Assembly (NCBI GenBank): GCA_009731375.1
Contig: BJOX01000222.1
Location: forward strand, 711,867-775,866
Length of the DNA: 64,000 bases
Source of the DNA: Paulinella micropora
Lineage: Eukaryota; Cercozoa; Imbricatea; Euglyphida
Reading direction: 5' to 3'
Shown here: in pieces, positions 1-42,067 of the stretch
Layout of the letters: the number at the start of each line of letters is the position of its first letter
Numbering within the stretch: the first letter of the stretch is position 1
Notes under the pieces: generated by a model
The model's database searches: none
What the model was told of the DNA's origin: nothing
Seen by the model: only the letters and a program-made list of their open reading frames with translations
Translations under genes and position numbers: made by a program

Positions 1-30
1 GAGTGAGAGAGTGAGTGTGTGTGTGTGAGT

Positions 31-80
<50 letters not shown>

Positions 81-102
81 GACAGAGAGAGCGAGAGAGA
101 GC

Positions 103-134
<32 letters not shown>

Positions 135-185
135 AGAGAAGAGAGGAGTGAGTGAGTGAGTAGGTGAGTGTGTGTGTGTGTGTGT

Positions 186-233
<48 letters not shown>

Positions 234-313
234 AGAGAGAGAAAAAGAGAAGCAGGGAGAGTACATCCTACATATTCAAAATAGGTAGGTCAATATATAT
301 AGGAAGGAAGGAA

Positions 314-347
<34 letters not shown>

Positions 348-617
348 AAAAAAGAACGAAAGAAAGAAAGAACGAAAGAAAGAAAGAACGAAAGAACGAA
401 AGAACAAAAGAAAGAAAGAAAGAAAGAAAGAAAAGAAAAGAAAAGAAAAGAAAGAAAGAAGGAAGGAAGGAAGGAAGGATAGATAGATAGACAGACAGAC
501 AGACAGATAGAAAGACAGACAGATAGATAGATAGATAGATAGATAGACAGATAGATAGATAGATAGATGAATAGATGAATAAATGCATAGATGCATATAT
601 GGATAGATGCATAGATG

Positions 618-656
<39 letters not shown>

Positions 657-735
657 GGATAGATGGATAGATGAATAAATGCATAGATGCATAGATAGAT
701 AGATGCATAGATGGATAGATAGATAGATAGATAGG

Positions 736-776
<41 letters not shown>

Positions 777-848
777 GGATGGATAGATGAATAGATGAAT
801 AAATGCATAAATGCATAAATGCATACATGGATAGATGCATAGATGGAT

Positions 849-879
<31 letters not shown>

Positions 880-937
880 CGGATAGATGAATAGATGAAT
901 AAATGCATAAATGCATAGATGGATAGATGCATAGATG

Positions 938-980
<43 letters not shown>

Positions 981-1046
981 GGATAGATGAATAGATGAAT
1001 AGATGCATAAATGCATAGATGGATAGATGCATAGATGGATAGATAG

Positions 1047-1077
<31 letters not shown>

Positions 1078-1091
1078 GATAGGTAGGTAGG

Positions 1092-1136
<45 letters not shown>

Positions 1137-1185
1137 GAATAGATGAATAAATGCATAGATGCATAGATGGATAGATGCATAGATG

Positions 1186-1228
<43 letters not shown>

Positions 1229-1309
1229 GGATAGATGAATAGATGAATAAATGGATAGATGAATAGATGAATAAATGAATAAATGCATAGATGGATAGAT
1301 GCATAGATG

Positions 1310-1340
<31 letters not shown>

Positions 1341-1401
1341 GGATAGATAGATGAATAGATGAATAAATGCATAAATGCATAGATGGATAGATGCATAGAT
1401 G

Positions 1402-1436
<35 letters not shown>

Positions 1437-1498
1437 GGATAGATGAATAAATGCATAGATGCATAGATGCATAGATGGATAGATGGATAGACAGATAT

Positions 1499-1556
<58 letters not shown>

Positions 1557-1606
1557 GGATAGATGAACAGATGAATAAATGCATAAATGCATAGATGGAT
1601 AGATGC

Positions 1607-1661
<55 letters not shown>

Positions 1662-1692
1662 TATATGCATTTATTCATCTATCCATCTATCC

Positions 1693-1739
<47 letters not shown>

Positions 1740-1740
1740 C
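1..1740. repeat. Compound microsatellite block
   Basis: The block begins with (GA)n and (GT)n, passes through GAAA/GGAA tracts (about 300-480), then becomes (GATA)n carrying a higher-order pattern of GCATAGATGGATA-type variants to about 1670, and flips to (CTAT)n at 1680-1740. Long open frames across it only translate the repeat. One short unique island at about 255-300 has a minus-strand AG that could be a 3' exon boundary, but I see no decisive support. Confidence 0.95.
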
Positions 1741-2294
1741 ATCTTCTCATCAGTTGATCTCATCACTTACTCCACGGAGTGAACCAAGGCCACTTGAGGT
1801 GTCACTGACCCTCCCTTGGGCTTGATGTTTTGAAATGGGTGCCATCTGTCGACAGACAGAGAATTAGGGGATGGTGTGGGTGTGCTGGGCCCGTGGTGGG
1901 GTGCCTTATGTGTGCCTAGCCATACGCCTATAAGTCACATGCCGAAATAGCGACGGGAAGCACAATCCTGTTCCCTCAGGGTGCCCTTTCTCGCTTGTTG
2001 AGCCCGGAATAAAACCCACAGTGCTCTGTCGGTTTATACTAGACTGTCGAACAGTCTCGAAACTCCATCTGCTTACTGGGCCCTCTGTAATGGAGGTGGG
2101 AGCTCGTTCTGCAAGGGGCGCTTATGGAACGAGCCCTGGCCCCGCCTGGTACTAGGGAGCTTTGGTATCGCCTGTATCAGTCCCTTCCGTGCAAACATCA
2201 CGGCTTAGCTGGGCATCGGGTCAATACTTTATTCACAGACTTCCTTGGTTGACGAAATCAGAAGCTCCTTTTTTCTGACATTAGTCGATATCTC
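1741..2294 (+). mobile_element. (CTAT)-tailed dispersed element, copy A (near full length)
   Basis: About 555 bp of unique sequence with an imperfect GACTGTCGAACAGTC palindrome near its middle. It ends in TCTGACATTAGTCGATATCTCAT and runs straight into (CTAT)n. The same sequence recurs at 10464-11040, 21321-21904, 32158-32208, 34599-34790 and 36801-37160. Several copies are cut at the end opposite the tail, as expected for target-primed retrotransposition of a SINE or short LINE-derived element. I found no protein-coding capacity and no clear pol III boxes. An alternative is a sequence that preferentially inserts into (CTAT)n. Confidence 0.75.
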
Positions 2295-2377
<83 letters not shown>

Positions 2378-2426
2378 CATCTATGCATCTATGCATTTAT
2401 TCATCTATTCATCTATCCATCTATCC

Positions 2427-2473
<47 letters not shown>

Positions 2474-2518
2474 CATCCATCTATGCATTTATTCATCTAT
2501 TCATCTATTCATCTATCC

Positions 2519-2565
<47 letters not shown>

Positions 2566-2614
2566 CATCTATCCATCTCTGCATCTATGCATTTATTCAT
2601 CTATTCATCTATCC

Positions 2615-2700
<86 letters not shown>

Positions 2701-2772
2701 GCATCCATCTATGCATTTATTCATCTATTCATCTATTCATCTATCCATCTATCTATCTATCTAGCTATCTAG

Positions 2773-2837
<65 letters not shown>

Positions 2838-2894
2838 CATCTATCCATCTATCCATCTATGCATTTATTCATCTATTCATCTATCCATCTATCC

Positions 2895-2941
<47 letters not shown>

Positions 2942-3002
2942 CATCTATCTATCTATGCATCCATCTATGCATTTATTCATCTATTCATCTATTCATCTAT
3001 CC

Positions 3003-3069
<67 letters not shown>

Positions 3070-3106
3070 CATGCATCTATCCATGTATGCATTTATTCAT
3101 CTATCC

Positions 3107-3147
<41 letters not shown>

Positions 3148-3231
3148 AATGCATAAATGCATAGATGGATAGATGCATAGATGGATGGATAGATAGATAG
3201 ATAGATAGATAGATGCATAGATGGATGGATG

Positions 3232-3268
<37 letters not shown>

Positions 3269-3275
3269 ATAGATC

Positions 3276-3306
<31 letters not shown>

Positions 3307-3320
3307 GGATAGATAGATAG
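2295..3320. repeat. (CTAT)n array with interrupted higher-order units
   Basis: The tail side of element copy A continues as (CTAT)n interrupted by recurring CATTTATTCATCTATTCATC-type segments, the reverse complement of the variants at 540-1600. It inverts to (GATA)n at about 3150. No gene is visible. Confidence 0.95.
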
Positions 3321-3326
3321 ACTTAC

Positions 3327-32044
<28,718 letters not shown>

Positions 32045-32049
32045 CTATA

Positions 32050-32208
<159 letters not shown>

Positions 32209-32217
32209 AGATAGATG

Positions 32218-32273
<56 letters not shown>

Positions 32274-32274
32274 T

Positions 32275-33150
32275 GTTTGGTCTATCAGCTCTGCATATCC
32301 GAAGACATAGGCATCCATTCCACCCCGCCGCCAATCGGCGACTGGGTAGCGGGCTGGGAATGGGCACTAGGCCCCGAATTTGTGCAGTCTGACGGTTCTA
32401 CGACCCTCCCTGGCTAGAGGGCCGTAGAACCAACCCAGACACGTGTCCGTGATCACGTGCCCCGCCAAGGCTCGGGCCCGAGGGGTACACCAACCCTCGA
32501 GCTTCATCCAAGGCGACCACTTTCGCGGCGGCCGGACTATACCTTAAGATCTCCCTGCTTATGTGCCTACCCGCACACAGGAAGATCCCACTCCCGTCTA
32601 GTCTCTGAACCTTTCCCATTTGTCAGGACACCACTGGGTAGTGGCGACGGAGGACTACCGGGCCAGCTGCAGCGGTGACATAAGTGGGCCGACGTCGAGA
32701 GTAGTGGCCATTTGCCATATCCACTGGTCACTAAACTCACGTCGGAACACCAAGTCAGTCCAAGGCAGCCAATCAGAGGTAGTCGTACCGAGTAGGAGCC
32801 ATGCGCGGGGTTGGCCTGACAAGAAGGGACTTGGCTGCGGGTTACCCATTATTCCCTGCGTGGCCATATCCTTCGAGTTTTTACCATCCGACGAGCGTTA
32901 CCTCGCCTGCTGCACCTTGCGGTTTCCCGCAGGCCGCGGTATCGAAGGCTCTTAGGGCTTTCCCGAACAGTTTGAGAGTGTATCGAGGGCCGATGAAGGG
33001 TAGTCATCAGCCCTGGCCAGTCACGCTGCACCAGCTGCGACTGCAAAAACAGCTGGTGAAGGGCTGAAGGAGATAGATAGATCGACCCCCAGGCTGTAGG
33101 TGCCAGTGGGTCGAGTCCAACTCCGGGATGCAGTTTACCGTCATGCCCAG
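32275..33150. other. GC-rich unique block with a long hairpin
   Basis: About 870 bp without microsatellites. The first 95 bp repeat the island at 21005-21110. A perfect-looking stem GGTTCTACG...CGTAGAACC with CCTC/GAGG inside lies at about 32393-32430. Several open frames of 70-125 codons exist on both strands, but none matches a family I know and no splice pair stands out. It may be a fragment of a larger dispersed element. Confidence 0.5.
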
Positions 33151-33154
33151 GACG

Positions 33155-33189
<35 letters not shown>

Positions 33190-33397
33190 TACATACAAAC
33201 ATACATACATACGTACATACATGCATTCGGCCTCGTTCATAGATTGGCCCTATAAGAGTTCAAGAGTAAACAACATAGATAGATAGATAGGTAGATAGAT
33301 ACATAGATAGATAGATAAATAGATAGATAGATAGATAGATAGATAGATGGATAGATAGGTAGATAGATAGATAGATAGATAGATACATAGATAGATG

Positions 33398-33492
<95 letters not shown>

Positions 33493-33561
33493 TACATACA
33501 TACATACATACATTCGGCCTCGTTCATAGATTGCCCCTATAAGAGTTAAAGAGGAAACAAC

Positions 33562-33653
<92 letters not shown>

Positions 33654-34588
33654 CCATACAAAAACAGACAGACAGACATACGTATAGACAGACATACATT
33701 TCCATCCATCCATCCATCCATCCATCCCTATGTTATGTTATGTTGTGCTGTGTTGTGTTATGTTATCTTATGTTATGTTATGATTATGTTATGTTATGTT
33801 ATGTTATGTTATGTTACGTTACGTTATCTTCCGTTACGTTACGTTGTTACGTTATGTTATGTTACGTTATGTTATGTTATGTTATGTTATGTTGTGTCAT
33901 GGTGTGTTATGTTATGTTAGTGTTATGTTATGTTACGATATGTTATGTTACATTACGTTATGTTATGTTATGCTATGTTATCATACGTATGTCATCATAT
34001 GTATGATATGTTATGATATGTTATGTTATGTTATGTTATGTTATGTTATGTCATGTTATGTTATGTTATGTTATATGTTATGTTATGTTATGTTATGTCA
34101 TGTTAGGTTAGGTTATGTCATGTTACGTTATGTTATGTATGTATCTATCTCCCTCCCTCCCTCTACATACATGCATACATGCATACATACATGCATACAT
34201 ACATACATACATACATACATACATAGACATACAGACATACACATACATACATACATACATACTATATATGCCTCTTGCATATTGGGCAACAGCCTAGTCA
34301 GCGAGGTATGTATGTATGTATGGATGTACGTATGTATGTATGTATGGATGTACGTATGTATGTAAGTAAGTAAGTATGTATGTATGTATGTATGTATGTA
34401 TGTATGTACGTACGTATGTATGTATGTACGTATGTACGTACGTATGTATGTATGTATGTATGTATGTATGTATGTATGTATGTATGTATATATGTATATA
34501 TGTATGTATGCATGTATGTATGTATGTAGAGGGAGGGAGGGAGGGAGGGAGGGAGGGAAGGAGGGAGAGGGAGGGAGGGGAGGGAGAG
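33151..34588. repeat. (GATA)n, (CATA)n, (TTATG)n and (TATG)n with truncated E1 copies
   Basis: Two truncated E1 copies lie at about 33225-33252 and 33513-33545. (TTATG)n occupies 33730-34135. The island at 34265-34310 (ATTGGGCAACAGCCTAGTC) resembles the islands at 41532-41870. Nothing else is seen. Confidence 0.88.
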
Positions 34589-34598
34589 NNNNNNNNNN

Positions 34599-34789
34599 CA
34601 GAAAAAAGGAGCTTCTGATTTCGTCAACCAAGGAAGTCTGTGGGTAAAGTATTAACCCGATGCCCAGCTAAGCCGTGATGTTTGCACGGAAGGGACTGAT
34701 ACAAGCGATACCAAAGCTCCCTAGTACCAGGCGGGGCCAGGGCTCGTTCCATAAGCGCCCCTTGCAGAACGAGCTCCAACCTCCATTAC

Positions 34790-34790
<1 letters not shown>
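34599..34790 (-). mobile_element. (CTAT)-tailed element, truncated copy D
   Basis: Tail-proximal part of the element next to the gap at 34589-34598; the other end stops at CCTCCATTACA directly against (GATA)n. Confidence 0.8.
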
Positions 34791-34879
<89 letters not shown>

Positions 34880-34965
34880 GTATAGATAGATAGATAGATG
34901 GATGGATGGATGGATGGATGTGGATGGATGGATGGATGGATAGATAGATAGATAGATAGATAGAC

Positions 34966-35051
<86 letters not shown>

Positions 35052-35107
35052 TGGATAGAGGGATAGATGGATAGATGGATAGATGGATAGATAGATAGAT
35101 AGGTAGG

Positions 35108-35203
<96 letters not shown>

Positions 35204-35263
35204 CAGACANNNNNNNNNNGATAGATAGATAGATAGATAGATCTAGGTAGGTAGGTAGGTAGG

Positions 35264-35326
<63 letters not shown>

Positions 35327-35738
35327 CATATATATCTATCTATCTATCTATCTATCTATCTCTATTTATATATCTCTATCTATCTATCTCTATCGATCTA
35401 TCTCTATCGATCTATCTCTATCAATCTACATCTATCTATCTATATCTATCTATCTCTATCTATCTATCTCTATCTATATCTATCTATCTCTATCTATCTA
35501 TCTCCATCTATCTATCTCTATCTATCTATCTCTATCTATCTCTATCTATCTCTATCTATCTCTATCTATCTCTATCTATCTATCTATCTCTATCTATCTA
35601 TATCTATCTATCTCTATCTATTATCTATCTCTATCTATCTATCTCTATCTCTATCTATCTATCTATCTGTCTATCTATCTATCTATCTATCTATCAGTAC
35701 TTCTATCTATCTATCTATCTATCTATCTATTTATCTAT

Positions 35739-35776
<38 letters not shown>

Positions 35777-35863
35777 GTCTGTCTGTCTACCTGTCTACCT
35801 GTCTACCTATCTCTCTATCTCTCTATCTTTCCATCTCTCCATCTCTCTATCTCTCTATCTCTC

Positions 35864-35906
<43 letters not shown>

Positions 35907-36018
35907 CTCTCTCTCTACCTCTCTACCTCTCTACCTCTATCTCTATCTCTCTATCTCTATCTCTATCTCTCTCTATCTCTATCTCTATCTCTATATCTCT
36001 ATCTCTATATCTATCTAT
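34791..36018. repeat. (GATA)n then (CTAT)n/(CT)n
   Basis: Pure and compound tetranucleotide repeats, strand-switching at about 35330, with a gap at 35210-35219. Confidence 0.95.
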
Positions 36019-36077
36019 CTGTTGAGAATTGAAACTGCCTCTGCTGGATAAAACAGGACGGAAACAGGCGACTTTAC

Positions 36078-36222
36078 CTTTCGTGACCACTCCTTCACAA
36101 GTTCGCATGGTTGGATTTGCCAGAACACCCCCCATCAAATGACCCACATACTGACTTGCATTCCAGTGTCCTTCCACAGCAGAGGGACCCAAGAGCGCCC
36201 ACAACGCCCTCATGAGTACCAT
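36078..36222 (-). CDS. Candidate minus-strand exon (unassigned)
   Basis: In a ~420-bp unique block a minus frame starts with a Met-rich, signal-like stretch (MVLMRALWALLG), continues HWNASQYVGHLMGGVLANPT and ends at a good donor AAAG/GTAAAG. An overlapping frame (from 36373, KKAPKDQERFGILDLSVQTK) is also open. It could be a 5' exon of the PKD gene, but the phase does not fit E1 directly. Function unknown. Confidence 0.35.
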
Positions 36223-36464
36223 AGTTCAGGATCCAACAACACGGGCCGGCAGGTGCAGTCAAATCGTCCCCCGAATAATCCGGTAAAAACTTATTCACAG
36301 ATTTCGTCTGGACGGACAAATCTAAAATGCCAAATCTTTCCTGATCTTTTGGCGCCTTTTTTGTCATTGACAATATAACCTAGATAACGAGACATCATTC
36401 TCTTTGAGGATTTTGTTTGGTTATTACCGACTTACTCTTCCATTGAGCTATCGTTGGACATCAC

Positions 36465-36471
36465 CCCCCTT

Positions 36472-36506
<35 letters not shown>

Positions 36507-36565
36507 CTTTCTCTCTCTCTCTCCCTCTCTCTCTCTCTATATATATATATTATATATATAAATAA

Positions 36566-36616
<51 letters not shown>

Positions 36617-36638
36617 GTACATACATATATACATATAT

Positions 36639-36675
<37 letters not shown>

Positions 36676-36705
36676 TATCTATCCATCCGTCCATCTCAGT
36701 ATCTG

Positions 36706-36800
<95 letters not shown>
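36465..36800. repeat. (CT)n, (TA)n, (CTAT)n
   Basis: Simple repeats leading into copy E of the dispersed element. Confidence 0.95.
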
Positions 36801-36801
<1 letters not shown>

Positions 36802-37160
36802 GAGTCACATGCCGAAATAGCGACGGGAAGCACAATCCTGTTCCCTCAGGGTGCCCTTTCTCGCTTGTTGAGCCCGGAATAAAACCCACAGTGCTGTCGG
36901 TTTATACTAGACTGTCGAACAGTCTCGAAACTCCATCTGCTTACTGGGCCCTCTGTAATGGAGGTGGGAGCTCGTTCTGCAAGGGGCGCTTATGGAACGA
37001 GCCCTGGCCCCGCCTGGTACTAGGGAGCTTTGGTATCGCCTGTATCAGTCCCTTCCGTGCAAACATCACGGCTTAGCTGGGCATCGGGTCAATACTTTAC
37101 AGACTTCCTTGGTTGACGAAATCAGAAGCTCCTTTTTTCTGACATTAGTCGATATCTCAT
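36801..37160 (+). mobile_element. (CTAT)-tailed element, truncated copy E
   Basis: Begins abruptly at TGAGTCACATGCCG within (CTAT)n, lacks about 195 bp of the front of copy A, and ends with GATATCTCAT followed by (CTAT)n. Front truncation with an intact tail is the classic retrotransposition pattern. Confidence 0.82.
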
Positions 37161-37239
37161 CTATCTATCTATCTATCTATCTCTATCTACCTACCTACCT
37201 ACCTACCTACCTACCTACCTATCTATCTATCTATCTATC

Positions 37240-37289
<50 letters not shown>

Positions 37290-37294
<5 letters not shown>

Positions 37295-37760
37295 CACTGA
37301 AAAAGTTGGAAAAATCGCAAAAATCGCACTTCGCAGTGTCATCGACACTGGGGGAGAATGGACTGACTAGCTGCATCCTGTGGAAGCTTACGACCGCAGC
37401 ATCCCAACACCGCAGAGGCAAGATAGCTTGGCTCACGACCGCAGCACCCCAACTGCAGCGGCAAGATAACTTGGCTCACGACCGCAGCACCCCAACACTG
37501 CAGCGGCAAGATAGCTTTGCTGGAGGCGTAGAAGAAGGAAGTAATTATAATTATCATCTTACAGTCCCAGAATGGCCTTTTGTCAGACCCGATTTTTGAG
37601 ACTGATCTAACTTTCTCAAACTCTAGCCAGGGAAAACGAGTGGGCAGGTGCGGTTGAGGGACATACATCTGTGGGTGCTGTACTTGCTGTGCATGTAGCC
37701 TGGGCTACAGGCTACAGCGCTAGCTCAGGGAAAGATAGGGTTGATTTATGTATCAAAACT
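37290..37760. repeat. 45-bp satellite fragment and dispersed repeat
   Basis: About three units of a 45-bp repeat (GCTCACGACCGCAGCACCCC...CAAGATAGCTTG) also found at 40855-41170, followed by an inverted copy of the dispersed GCTAGCGCTGCAGCC... repeat described at 39920-41390. Confidence 0.75.
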
Positions 37761-37769
37761 TTCCAACCA

Positions 37770-37773
37770 CCCC

Positions 37774-37805
<32 letters not shown>

Positions 37806-37825
37806 ATATCTATCTATCTATCTAC

Positions 37826-37861
<36 letters not shown>

Positions 37862-38107
37862 ATCTATCTATCTATCGATCGATCTATCTATGTATCTAAC
37901 TATCTATCGATCTATCTATCTATCTATCTATCTATCTACCTACCTACCTACCTACCTACCTATCTATCTATCTATCTATCTATCTACATACCTACCCACC
38001 TACCAATCTACCTATCTATCTATCTATCTATCTACCTACCTACCTACCTACCTATCTACATACCTACCTACCTACCTACCTACCTACCTATCTACATACC
38101 TACCTAC

Positions 38108-38156
<49 letters not shown>

Positions 38157-38187
38157 CATCTATCCATCTATCTATCTAGATCTATCC

Positions 38188-38222
<35 letters not shown>

Positions 38223-38223
38223 C

Positions 38224-38255
<32 letters not shown>

Positions 38256-38299
38256 CTGTCTCTCTGTCTGCCAGGCGATAACATTTATACATACATACA

Positions 38300-38330
<31 letters not shown>

Positions 38331-38405
38331 GAATGTATGTACGTATGTATAGATTTGTCTCTCTTTCTGCCTGTCTACCTGTACAGATTAACATATATAT
38401 ATACA

Positions 38406-38438
<33 letters not shown>

Positions 38439-38481
38439 ATATATACATATATATATGTATGTATGTATGAATGTATGTATG

Positions 38482-38545
<64 letters not shown>

Positions 38546-38560
38546 TATGTGCGTGTATGT
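37770..38560. repeat. (CTAT)n/(CTAC)n, (CATA)n and (TA)n
   Basis: Simple repeats upstream of the I9 gene. No promoter element can be singled out. Confidence 0.93.
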
Positions 38561-38701
38561 ATGTATGTATTGTAACACATAGTAGGCATGGACACGTATA
38601 TCGTAATGTTCAATTAACATATATATGTATATATATGTATGTATGTATGTATTGTAACACATGGTAGGCATGGAGACGTATACTGTAATGTTCAAGCAAG
38701 G

Positions 38702-38756
<55 letters not shown>

Positions 38757-38876
38757 TTGTAACACATAGTAGGCATGGACACGTATATTGTAATGTTCAA
38801 GCAAGGATATTATATATATATATGTATATATGTATGTATGTATGCATGTATGTATGTATTGTAACGCATAGTAGGC

Positions 38877-38933
38877 ATGGAGACGTATATTGTAATGTTC
38901 AAGCAAGGCACGGCGCCACAAGAGATGAGCAAG
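38877..38933 (+). CDS. I9 inhibitor exon 1
   Basis: ATG then [18 protein letters not shown], donor AAG/GTTTTT. It is the last and only complete member of four copies; those at about 38565, 38648 and 38753 stop after MFN/MFK and lack the donor. The copies differ mostly by synonymous or Glu/Asp changes. Confidence 0.85.
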
Positions 38934-38996
38934 GTTTTTATCTAGCTATCTATCTATCTATCTATCTATCTAGCTAGCTAGCTAGCTAGCTACTAG

Positions 38997-39030
<34 letters not shown>

Positions 39031-39105
39031 CTCTCTCTCTCTCTGTATATATATATATCCACCTATCTATTTATCTATCTATCTATCTGTCTGTCTATCT
39101 ATCTA

Positions 39106-39187
<82 letters not shown>

Positions 39188-41475
39188 GTATCCATCACTG
39201 GTCACGGTTGGTTTTTTCTTTTTACCGATCATTTATCCTTCTTTCATGCATGACATTTCATGTTATTACTTATTGTTTGCGCTTATTTCTTGTACAGTTG
39301 TGTGTGTGTGTGTGTGTGTTTGTGTGTGTTTGTTTGTTTGTGTGTGTGTGTGTGTGTGTGTGCGTGTGTGTGTGCGTTCATTTTATTACTTACTCTCTTC
39401 GCACTGAATTCTTGTATATATATATTGAATAATACTTATCATTCATCTTTCTTTCTTGCATGACTTTTCCTTGTATTGCGTACTATTCCCACTCATTCCT
39501 TTCCTATTCGGTTTCCTTCGACCGATCATTCACACGACTTTGCATTCTACTTAGAGGATGACTGAAAAATTTCGGCCACCTCAAATTCTGGCAAAAAAAA
39601 ATAACGTATCGTCAATCCTGCTAGAAAGAATGATAACTTAACAGGTCAAAAACCGGATATAGAAGCAATAAGAAGGAAGAGTAAGGGACGAGTGAAAAAT
39701 TTCGGCCAGGAAATATTTCGGCCAGTGATTTTTGACCGCAGGATACGTTGTTTTTGCACAAAACTTTGAGTGGCCGGAATTATTCCCAGTCTGCAAACTC
39801 TTCTCGTTCATTTCATACGAGTTATGTATATACATACATATGTATATATATATATGTGTATATATATACATATATATATATGTATGGTTCAAAGGTTTAT
39901 GGTCATACATTCACCCCTGTCTTTCCCTGAGCTAGCGCTGCAGCCTGTGGCCCAGGTTAGATGTACATCAAGTACAGCGCGCACAGATGTCTATCCCTCA
40001 ACCACACCTCCACACTCGCGCTCCCTGACGAGAATTGAGAACAGTTGTAAAAGTCTCCAAAAAACGGGTAAAAACTAAGGTCGATTTTTTTCTAATTTCT
40101 CTCCAGCAAGAGCAAGTGGGGAGATTTAATTGAGGGAAAGCGATCTTTGAGTGTTATGCATGCTGTTCACATTAGCTGCGCTATAGACTGAAGCGCTTGC
40201 TCAGGAAAAGATAGGGTGAAGTATGTGTATCCCACCATCCCAGAAAAGGACCGCCCTTAGGGACCGGGAGGCTATCTTTCCCTGAGCAAGCGCTTCGAGA
40301 CATGACGCAGCTTATATGCACAGCACGCACAACGCCCACGGATATGTGCCCCAAAACCACACAACCCACTCGCTCTCCCTGGGGAGAAATTAGAAAAGTT
40401 CGAAAAGGGTCCCAAAACCGGTACAAACGACCACGTCGGGACCATGGGCTGTCGTTCTCTGAGCAAGCGCTGAAGCCTGTTGCGCAGTTTATATGCACAA
40501 CACGCAGAACGCTTAAAGATGTGTGTCCTGCAACCATTCCTTTCCACTCGCTGCTCGAGCAAGATTTTAGAAAAGTTGGAAAAAGGTCCAAAGTCTGTCA
40601 GACGAAGGACCACTCTCGGGACCAGGCCAAGTTGCCCCCCAAGTCTGCCGATCTGAATTCGATCAAACAGGTATGGACTATATGAATGGAGAGCTGAGTG
40701 TCAAAGCGCCCAACAACCATGCCCGCATTGCAGCACCGACTGCTCAAGATCCGGCGAGAGGTGGACATGATGATGGTGCAGAAATATGCAACCGGGATGA
40801 GAGAAAGACTGATTACTGTTATCAACACTGCGGGAGAATGGACTGACTAGCATCCTGTGGAAGCTCACGACCGCAGCACCCCAACACTGCAGCGGCAAGA
40901 TGGCCTGGCTCACAACCGCAGCACCCCAACACTGCAGCGGCAAGATAGCTTGGCTCACGACCGCGGCACCCCAACACTGCAGCAAGATAGCCTGGCTCAC
41001 GACCGCAGCACCCCAACACTGCAGCGGCAAGATAGCTTGGCTCGCGACCGCAGCACCCCAACACTGCAGCGGCAAGATAGCTTGGCTCACGACCGCAGCA
41101 CCGAACACTGCAGCGGCAAGATAGCTTGGCTCACGACCGCAGCACCCCAACACTGCAGCGGCAAGATGGCCTGGCTTTTTGCGTAGAAGAAGGAAGTAAT
41201 GATGACCTCAATTTGTACCCGATTTTTTGAGTCTTTTACAACTGTTCTCAATTCTCGCCAGAGAGAGCGAGTGGGGAGGTGTGGTTGAGGGATAGATATC
41301 TGTGCGTGCTGTACTTGATGTGCATCTAACCTGGGCCACAGGCTGCAGCGCTAGCTCAGGGAAAGACAAGGGTGAATGTATGACCAGAAACCTTTGAGCC
41401 ACCTCAAATTATTTTTGTATGTATGTATATATATATATATACATACAAATACATATATATACATATATATATATA

Positions 41476-41514
<39 letters not shown>

Positions 41515-41577
41515 ATATATATATAATATATGAGTGGCAAGAGCCTAGTGATAAACAACAGTGCGTAAGTATATATG

Positions 41578-41608
<31 letters not shown>

Positions 41609-41656
41609 GAGTGGCAAGAGCCTAGTGATAAAGTATATATGTATATATATATATAC

Positions 41657-41716
<60 letters not shown>

Positions 41717-42036
41717 GAGTGGCAAGAGCCTAGTGATAAACAACAGTGCGTATGTATGTATGTATGTATATATATATACATATATATATATATGAGGATA
41801 TATATATATGAGGATATATATATTTATATATATATGAGTGGCAAGAGCCTAGTGATAAACAACAGTGCGTATGTATGTATGTATATATGTAATGTAATGT
41901 AATGTATGTATGTATGTATGTATGTACGTAATGTTTGTATGTATGTATGTATGTATGTATGTAATGTATGTAATGTATGTATGTATGTATGTACGTAATG
42001 CATGTATCTAATGTATGTATGTAATGTATGTATGTA

Positions 42037-42067
<31 letters not shown>

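Noticed and set aside
268-3164. Long Leu/Ser/Ile/Tyr frames of up to 460 codons
   Set aside because: They are direct translations of CTAT/GATA repeats present in all frames and have no gene-like features.
32397-32430. Hairpin as a bacterial-type terminator or riboswitch
   Set aside because: The context is eukaryotic, with no adjoining gene or U-tract.
41532-41870. Island read as I9 exon ([11 protein letters not shown]) preceding [10 protein letters not shown]
   Set aside because: It initially aligned well, but exon 1 at 38877-38933 gives a better N-terminal strand (YIVMFK), the exact expected length and its own ATG, so the island is not needed.
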